In this document: positions 6,908 through 10,755 of the stretch, piece after piece | Layout of the letters: every line of letters starts with the position of its first letter | Position numbering within the stretch: position 1 is the stretch's first letter | Source: Chloroflexota bacterium | Lineage (GTDB): Bacteria > Chloroflexota > Limnocylindria > Limnocylindrales > CSP1-4 | DNA length: 10,755 nucleotides | Direction of reading: 5' to 3' | Assembly (NCBI GenBank): GCA_030271555.1 | Contig: JARXKQ010000021.1 | Span: 1 to 10,755 of the forward strand | Translations under genes and position numbers: made by a program | Notes under the pieces: model-generated | What the model was told of the DNA's origin: nothing | Seen by the model: the letters and a program-made list of their open reading frames with translations, nothing else | Databases searched by the model: none

Positions 6908-7522
6908 GTGGCGGCCCTGGTCAATCTCGATGCCGACCGCTCCGCCGTTGAAGCGGCTCGACGCGACCCGCGCGCCTTCGAGGCGCTGTATCGGAAGTAC
7001 GTCGCCCAGGTGTACAACTTCGCGCTCTATGAGCTGCGTGACCCGCACGCGGCAGAGGACCTCACCGCGCAGGTCTTTCTGCGCGCGCTGAGCGGGTTGC
7101 GCCACTTCCGCGAGCAGACAACGGGCCCCGACTCGTCTTTTCGGGTGTGGTTGTTCCAGATTGCGCGCAACACCCTGTCGAACGAGCGTCGGCGCAACCG
7201 CCGCCATCCTGAGACGCCACTTGATGCCGCGCTCGAACTGCCCGGCACACACGATGTTTCAGGCACTGCCGCTGAGCGTGACGAGCTGCGCGCCGCGTTG
7301 GCGGCCATCGACCGCCTGCCGGCCGACCGCCGCCGCGCGCTCGTGCTGCGCTTCGTGAACGAGCTCGACGCACGCGAGATCGGCCTGGTGCTGGGCCGCT
7401 CGGAGGGGGCGACCCGGGTGCTGATTCACCGGTCCCTGCAGGCCGTGGCACGGTCGATGGGGCGCAGTCGCGACGCTAAAGAGGACGAGCTACCCGCGGA
7501 GCGCAGGCGCGCGGCCAATTGA
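6908..7522 (+). CDS. RNA polymerase sigma factor, sigma-70/ECF family
   Basis: This is a two-domain (sigma-2 plus sigma-4) factor of 204 residues that would direct RNA polymerase to a specific promoter set. Sigma-2 spans roughly residues 20-100, with AFEALYRKYVAQVYNFALYE, DPHAAEDLTAQVFLRAL and SFRVWLFQIARNTLSNERRR. Sigma-4 spans about 132-190, with LRAALAAIDRLPADRRRALV and a helix-turn-helix at DAREIGLVLGRSEGATRVLIHRSL. There is no sigma-1.1 or sigma-3 region. GTG 6908 is chosen as the start because a purine-rich tract (AAGGAG, GGGAAGGA) precedes it. The alternative GTG 6884 would add eight residues and needs the codons TTA, AGG and AGA, which are rare in a genome this GC-rich. Its TGA shares a base with the ATG of the next gene (TGATG). 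The target promoters are unknown. Confidence 0.9.
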   Translation: MAALVNLDADRSAVEAARRDPRAFEALYRKYVAQVYNFALYELRDPHAAEDLTAQVFLRALSGLRHFREQTTGPDSSFRVWLFQIARNTLSNERRRNRRHPETPLDAALELPGTHDVSGTAAERDELRAALAAIDRLPADRRRALVLRFVNELDAREIGLVLGRSEGATRVLIHRSLQAVARSMGRSRDAKEDELPAERRRAAN

Positions 7523-7899
7523 TGTTCCGCGACTCCGAAGACGGGGCGATCCAGAGCGACGCCTACATCGACGCATTGCTGAGCGGCCACGCGCGGCTGC
7601 CGATGCAGCTGCCTGTCGCCGCTAACGCGCCCGCGCCCAGCGTGCGCCGCGCCATCCGCACGCTCGAAGACGGTATGCCGCGCTTCCACCCCTCGTTCCT
7701 GTTCGAGGAGCGGCTCGCTGACCAGCTGCGCGCGCTGGCTGAGCAGCACGTCGATGGCAGCCCCGTCGCGAGCCCGATCGTGATCGAGCGGCGCGTCTTC
7801 ATCGGCGGGGCAATCGCATCGGGCGTCTCGCTCGCCGGCGCCGCGATGTGGGCGTGGCGCCACCGCCCGCGATCGACCGCAGCGGCTGGTCAGGACTAG
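7522..7899 (+). CDS. Small single-pass membrane protein of unknown family, candidate partner of the adjacent sigma factor
   Basis: I do not recognise a family for this 125-residue protein. It begins with an acidic stretch (MFRDSEDGAIQSDAYIDALL). A linker and a short charged segment with RAIRTLED and HPSFLFEERLADQLRALA (about 56-73) follow. There is one hydrophobic segment at about 92-112 (VFIGGAIASGVSLAGAAMWAW), flanked by E-R-R and R-H-R-P-R. It has no signal peptide, HTH or Cys-rich zinc motif of the ZAS anti-sigma type. ATG 7522 overlaps the stop of the sigma gene by one base, and its TAG is 2 nt before accD. A soluble N-terminus plus a single C-terminal membrane span, coupled to a sigma gene, is how many anti-sigma factors are arranged. 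That role is inferred from position and topology only. Coding status is supported by the coupling and by the gap-free fit between two secure genes. Confidence 0.75.
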   Translation: MFRDSEDGAIQSDAYIDALLSGHARLPMQLPVAANAPAPSVRRAIRTLEDGMPRFHPSFLFEERLADQLRALAEQHVDGSPVASPIVIERRVFIGGAIASGVSLAGAAMWAWRHRPRSTAAAGQD

Positions 7900-7901
7900 C
7901 C

Positions 7902-8828
7902 ATGCCCAGCTTCAAGCTGCCTTTTGGCCGCGCCCGCCAGGAGTACCCGCCCAACCTGTGGACCAAGTGTCCCGACTGCGCCGAGATGCTCTACAACAAG
8001 CAGCTCGACAAGAACCAGCGCGTGTGCACGCGCTGTGGCCACCACTTCCGCCTGCGCGCCGATCAGCGCATCGCGCAGCTCCTGGACCGCGACTCGTTCC
8101 GCGAGCAGGATGCCAACCTCGAATCGGTCGACATGCTGGGCTTCGTCGACCAGAAGCCCTATTCCGAACGACTGGCGGCCGCTCACGCCGCCACCGGGTC
8201 GCGCGACGCGGCGGTGTGGGGACCGGGCACGATTGCCGGCACGCGGGTCGTGGTGTGCGTCATGGACTTCGCCTTCATGGGCGGGTCGATGGGCACGGTC
8301 GTTGGCGAGAAGGTGACGCGCGCCGCTGAGCACGCCCTCGATGAGCGCCTGCCGCTGATCATCGTCGCGTCGTCGGGTGGCGCGCGGATGCAGGAAGGCA
8401 CGCTGTCGCTGATGCAGCTCGCCAAGACCTGCGCGGCGCTCGGCCGCTTGGGCGACGGCGGCGTGCCCTTCATCAGCGTCCTCACTGACCCAACGACCGG
8501 CGGTGTGTTTGCATCGTTTGCGGCTCTGGGCGACGTGAACATCGCCGAACCCAAGGCGCTCATCGGGTTTGCCGGCGCACGCGTTGCCGCGGGCACCATC
8601 GCCGAGGAGCTGCCTGAGGGCTTCCAGCGCGCCGAGTTCCTGTATGACCACGGTTTCGCCGACCTGGTGGTGCCGCGCGCCAAGCTGCGCGAAACGCTCC
8701 TGGGGCTGCTGCGCTACATGAAGCCCAGCGCGCAGGTCGAACGCGCCGGCCAAAACGGCTCATCGCCGCTGGGCCGCTCGGCACAGTTGTTCGACGAGCT
8801 CATCCGCCGGGAGCCGACCCATGGTTGA
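7902..8828 (+). CDS. accD: Acetyl-CoA carboxylase carboxyltransferase subunit beta
   Basis: Together with AccA, this subunit moves the carboxyl group from carboxybiotin to acetyl-CoA, giving malonyl-CoA for fatty acid synthesis. It has 308 residues. The N-terminal zinc finger CPDC-x15-CTRC uses Cys23, 26, 42 and 45. The crotonase-like core includes MDFAFMGGSMGTVVGEKVTRA, SSGGARMQEGTLSLMQLAKT and TDPTTGGVFASFA, all hallmarks of AccD. ATG 7902 is chosen because AGGA lies 6 nt upstream and the protein then starts at the usual point before the zinc finger. An upstream ATG at 7848 in the same frame would run through the preceding gene. It overlaps accA by 8 nt (ATGGTTGA), which may help make equal amounts of the two subunits. 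Confidence 0.96.
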   Translation: MPSFKLPFGRARQEYPPNLWTKCPDCAEMLYNKQLDKNQRVCTRCGHHFRLRADQRIAQLLDRDSFREQDANLESVDMLGFVDQKPYSERLAAAHAATGSRDAAVWGPGTIAGTRVVVCVMDFAFMGGSMGTVVGEKVTRAAEHALDERLPLIIVASSGGARMQEGTLSLMQLAKTCAALGRLGDGGVPFISVLTDPTTGGVFASFAALGDVNIAEPKALIGFAGARVAAGTIAEELPEGFQRAEFLYDHGFADLVVPRAKLRETLLGLLRYMKPSAQVERAGQNGSSPLGRSAQLFDELIRREPTHG

Positions 8829-9846
8829 GCAGCGCACCGCGGCCTCCGTGGCGGTGGTCGAGCCAACGCCGGACGAGTTGCGCAGCGCGATCTGGGCGCG
8901 CGTCCAGCAGGCGCGAAACGTCAAGCGGCCGCATACGCTCGAGCTGATCCAGTCGATCGCGACGGAGGTCATCGAGCTCCACGGGGACCGCCTGTTCCGC
9001 GACGATCCGGCGATTGTCGGCGGCTTCTGCCGCATTGACGGCCGGCGGGCGGTGTTCGTCGGTCACCAGAAGGGCGCCGAGACCGACGAGAACATCCGGC
9101 GTAACTTCGGCATGCCCCATCCCGAGGGCTACCGCAAGGCGATCCGACTGTTCCGACTCGCGGAGCGGCTCGGTTTGCCGATCGTCACTTTTATCGATAC
9201 GCCGGGCGCGTTTCCCGGCCCAGCGTCCGAAGAGCGCGGCGTGGCCGAGGCGATCGCCCGCGCGATCATGACCATGTGTGGGCTCCGGACACCCATCGTC
9301 ACCGTGATCACCGGCGAGGGCGGATCGGGTGGCGCGCTGGCACTCGCCGTGGGCGACGTGGTGCTGGCGCTCGAGAACTCGATCTACTCGGTCATCTCCC
9401 CGGAGGGTGCGGCGAGCATCCTGTGGCGCTCGGCCGAGTACTCGCAACAGGCCGCCGCGGCCATGCGCCTGACCGCCGCTGAGCAGCTCGCCCTGGGCGT
9501 GATCGACGAGGTCGTGCCCGAGCCGCCGGGCGGCGCGCACACCAATCCCGAGGAAACAGCGCGACGCCTGCGCGCGCGCATCGCGGCGCACCTTGATGCA
9601 CTCGCGGGCCGCGAGCGCAAGGCGCTGCTCGACGCGCGCTACGCGCGCTATCGCAACATGGGCGAGTTCGCGATTGCGGCCGAGTCGGGCGAGGCCCAGC
9701 CGCAGCGGCCGGGCTTGAGGGCGCGCATCCGACGGGTGCTCGATGCGGGCCGCAATGCACTGGTCGGCGGCGAGGGCGAAACAAACGACCCAACGGCCGA
9801 CTCGACCGATGAAGCCGATGTCCAGCGAACGGGCGAGGGCTCGTAG
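8821..9846 (+). CDS. accA: Acetyl-CoA carboxylase carboxyltransferase subunit alpha
   Basis: This is the second half of the carboxyltransferase, 341 residues long. Conserved AccA blocks are IELHGDRLFRDDPAIVGGF, GHQKGAETDENIRRNFGMP, HPEGYRKAIRLFRLAE and FIDTPGAFPG (124-133). GEGGSGGALA (165-174) and YSVISPEGAASILWR follow. The oxyanion-hole glycines and the surrounding loops are intact. The N-terminal LEFE-type coiled segment of E. coli AccA is mostly missing. The C-terminus carries about 50 extra residues, first basic (RPGLRARIRRVLDAGRNAL) and then acidic and disordered-looking. The ATG at 8821 has GGGAG 7 nt upstream. It overlaps accD by 8 nt and is followed 3 nt later by the accB homologue. 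Confidence 0.95.
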   Translation: MVEQRTAASVAVVEPTPDELRSAIWARVQQARNVKRPHTLELIQSIATEVIELHGDRLFRDDPAIVGGFCRIDGRRAVFVGHQKGAETDENIRRNFGMPHPEGYRKAIRLFRLAERLGLPIVTFIDTPGAFPGPASEERGVAEAIARAIMTMCGLRTPIVTVITGEGGSGGALALAVGDVVLALENSIYSVISPEGAASILWRSAEYSQQAAAAMRLTAAEQLALGVIDEVVPEPPGGAHTNPEETARRLRARIAAHLDALAGRERKALLDARYARYRNMGEFAIAAESGEAQPQRPGLRARIRRVLDAGRNALVGGEGETNDPTADSTDEADVQRTGEGS

Positions 9847-9849
9847 CCC

Positions 9850-10323
9850 ATGGCCGCCAATACCGACGAGCGCGCCACCATTGCCCGCCTAACCGACGAG
9901 GTCGTGCCCGCGCTCATCGAGCGCCTCGCGAACAGCGATCTGGGCGAGCTCGAGGTGCGCCAGGAGGGCTGGCGCGTCCGGCTGCGCCGAGCCACGAATG
10001 GCGGTAGCTCGGCGGGCCCCGCTCTGCCCCCGGCGCCGCACAAGCCGGCCGCCGTCGCGCACGCTGCTGACCAGCAGCCGCCGCGCCGCGAACCGGTGCG
10101 CGGCCAGGTCAAATCGCCCGCAGTCGGTTACTTCACGCTGCGCGATGGCGTCGCCGCGGGTAGCAAAGTGCGCTCGAACGACATCGTTGGGTTCGTGGAC
10201 GTTCTTGGCGTCCGCCAGGAAGTCGTCAGCCCGGCCGACGGAGTGCTCAAGTCGATCGAGGTCGAATCCGGTCAGGCGGTCGAGTTCGGCCAGGTCATCG
10301 GTCGGGTCGAAGCGAATGTTTAG
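9850..10323 (+). CDS. AccB-like biotin carboxyl carrier homologue lacking the biotinylated lysine
   Basis: This 157-residue protein has the AccB plan. An N-terminal helical/strand domain (about 5-47, ending LGELEVRQEGWRVRLRR) is followed by a Pro/Ala linker (about 50-83) and a biotinyl/lipoyl-type domain from KSPAVGYF (88-95) to the end. The half-domain KSIEVESGQAVEFG (134-147) nearly matches E. coli KAILVESGQPVEF. In the ungapped alignment between them, the biotin motif E-A-M-K-M becomes D117-V-L-G120-V121, so glycine replaces the biotin-accepting lysine. I checked the codons (GAC GTT CTT GGC GTC) and saw no frame slip: the reading frame is open and conserved on both sides. The protruding thumb of AccB is also shortened. 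It lies between accA and accC, 3 nt after the former and overlapping the latter by 8 nt. It cannot carry biotin in the usual way; a regulatory or structural subunit, as with plant BADC proteins, is the best guess. Confidence 0.9.
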   Translation: MAANTDERATIARLTDEVVPALIERLANSDLGELEVRQEGWRVRLRRATNGGSSAGPALPPAPHKPAAVAHAADQQPPRREPVRGQVKSPAVGYFTLRDGVAAGSKVRSNDIVGFVDVLGVRQEVVSPADGVLKSIEVESGQAVEFGQVIGRVEANV

Positions 10324-10755
10324 TCGGATCCTGATCGCCAATCGGGGTGAGATCGCGCTGCGCATCGTGCGCGCCTGCCGCCAGATGGGGATCACCAGCG
10401 TCGTTGCCTACAGCGAGGCCGATCGCGACTCACGCGCCGTTCAGCTTGCCGACGAGGCGATCTGCGTCGGCCCCGCCGAGTCACGCCGCTCGTATCTGTC
10501 CGCGCCCTCGATCCTGTCGGCCGCGATCGTCGCCGGTTGCGAGGCGATCCACCCGGGCTATGGCTTTCTGTCGGAGGACGACACGTTCGCCGAGATGACT
10601 CGCGCCCACGGCCTGACGTTCATCGGTCCGTCACCAGAGGTGCTTGAGCGCTTCGCGTCGAAAGCCGGGACAAGAACGCTGCTGGCGAAGCACGGACTAC
10701 CGACCATCCCGGGCTCGGGCATGCTGCGCGACGACGCGCACGCGATGGCCGAGGC
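10316..10755 (+). CDS. accC: Biotin carboxylase subunit of acetyl-CoA carboxylase, C-terminus beyond the right edge
   Basis: This ATP-grasp enzyme carboxylates the biotin on the carrier protein with bicarbonate and ATP. About 146 codons are visible, covering the N-terminal biotin carboxylase domain and the start of the ATP-grasp domain. FSRILIANRGEIALRIVRAC opens the protein as in nearly all AccC. YSEADRDSRAVQLADEA, EAIHPGYGFLSE (76-87), FIGPSPEVLERF (102-113) and LPTIPGS follow. Lys116 falls at the position of the ATP-binding Lys116 in E. coli, but the preceding MGD is FAS here. ATG 10316 is the natural start and lies inside the end of the accB homologue (ATGTTTAG, 8-nt overlap); there is no Shine-Dalgarno site. 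It could also be the first part of a longer acyl-CoA carboxylase alpha chain with its own biotin domain; the window ends too early to tell. Confidence 0.93.
   Translation, partial: MFSRILIANRGEIALRIVRACRQMGITSVVAYSEADRDSRAVQLADEAICVGPAESRRSYLSAPSILSAAIVAGCEAIHPGYGFLSEDDTFAEMTRAHGLTFIGPSPEVLERFASKAGTRTLLAKHGLPTIPGSGMLRDDAHAMAE

Noticed and set aside
7848..7901. Upstream ATG at 7848 as the accD start
   Set aside because: It would extend AccD by 18 residues through the end of the preceding gene. ATG 7902 has AGGA at good spacing and gives the usual N-terminus before the zinc finger.
7896..8753. Open frame of about 285 codons on the minus strand opposite accD
   Set aside because: The translation is low in complexity and resembles no family, and accD on the other strand is certain.
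8800..9591. Open frame of about 263 codons on the minus strand opposite accA
   Set aside because: It is a mirror of codon bias in accA; no start signal and no domain.
10081..10323. Frameshift or sequencing error as the cause of the missing biotin lysine
   Set aside because: The frame aligns without gaps to AccB on both sides of the motif, and codons 117-121 read cleanly. A single base error cannot turn GGC into a lysine codon while the neighbouring E, A and M are also replaced.

Overview
The window is GC-rich, tightly packed bacterial chromosomal DNA. It holds twelve confident protein genes and one small unknown; the first and last genes run off the edges. No RNA gene, insertion sequence, CRISPR array or phage gene was seen, and no stretch longer than about 200 bp lacks a gene. 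High GC, weak or absent Shine-Dalgarno sites, TANNNT boxes 6-9 nt before several starts, and a compact accDABC operon fit an uncultured high-GC lineage such as Chloroflexota (Limnocylindria-like). That placement is a guess from style, not a phylogenetic result.

Layout. (1) Positions 1-1895, minus strand: an AI-2E-family membrane protein gene, then surE (5'/3'-nucleotidase), joined by a GTGA start/stop overlap. (2) Positions 1960-5801, plus strand: trpS, thrC, thrB and birA, with gaps of 5 and 7 nt and a 1-nt overlap. This operon mixes tRNA charging, the last two steps of threonine synthesis, and biotin attachment. (3) Positions 5798-6709, minus strand: a PAPS-dependent sulfotransferase, convergent with birA; both stop codons lie in one CTAG. 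(4) A divergent control region of about 200 bp. (5) Positions 6908-10755, plus strand: an ECF-type sigma factor, a 125-residue protein with one C-terminal membrane segment, then accD, accA, an accB homologue and accC (partial). These six genes have gaps of 3 nt or less or overlap, so they look like one transcript.

How they fit together. accDABC encodes acetyl-CoA carboxylase, which makes malonyl-CoA for fatty acid synthesis, and BirA would attach biotin to its carrier subunit. The main surprise is that the accB-like gene lacks the biotin-accepting lysine: in an ungapped alignment to the remembered E. coli AccB, the E-A-M-K-M motif reads D-V-L-G-V, with Gly120 in the lysine position. The protein resembles in concept the lysine-less plant BADC proteins that bind and restrain acetyl-CoA carboxylase. 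A true carrier should then be encoded elsewhere in the genome. A second notable point is that an ECF sigma factor and a small membrane protein head the same operon, suggesting that membrane or envelope state could be tied to fatty acid synthesis.
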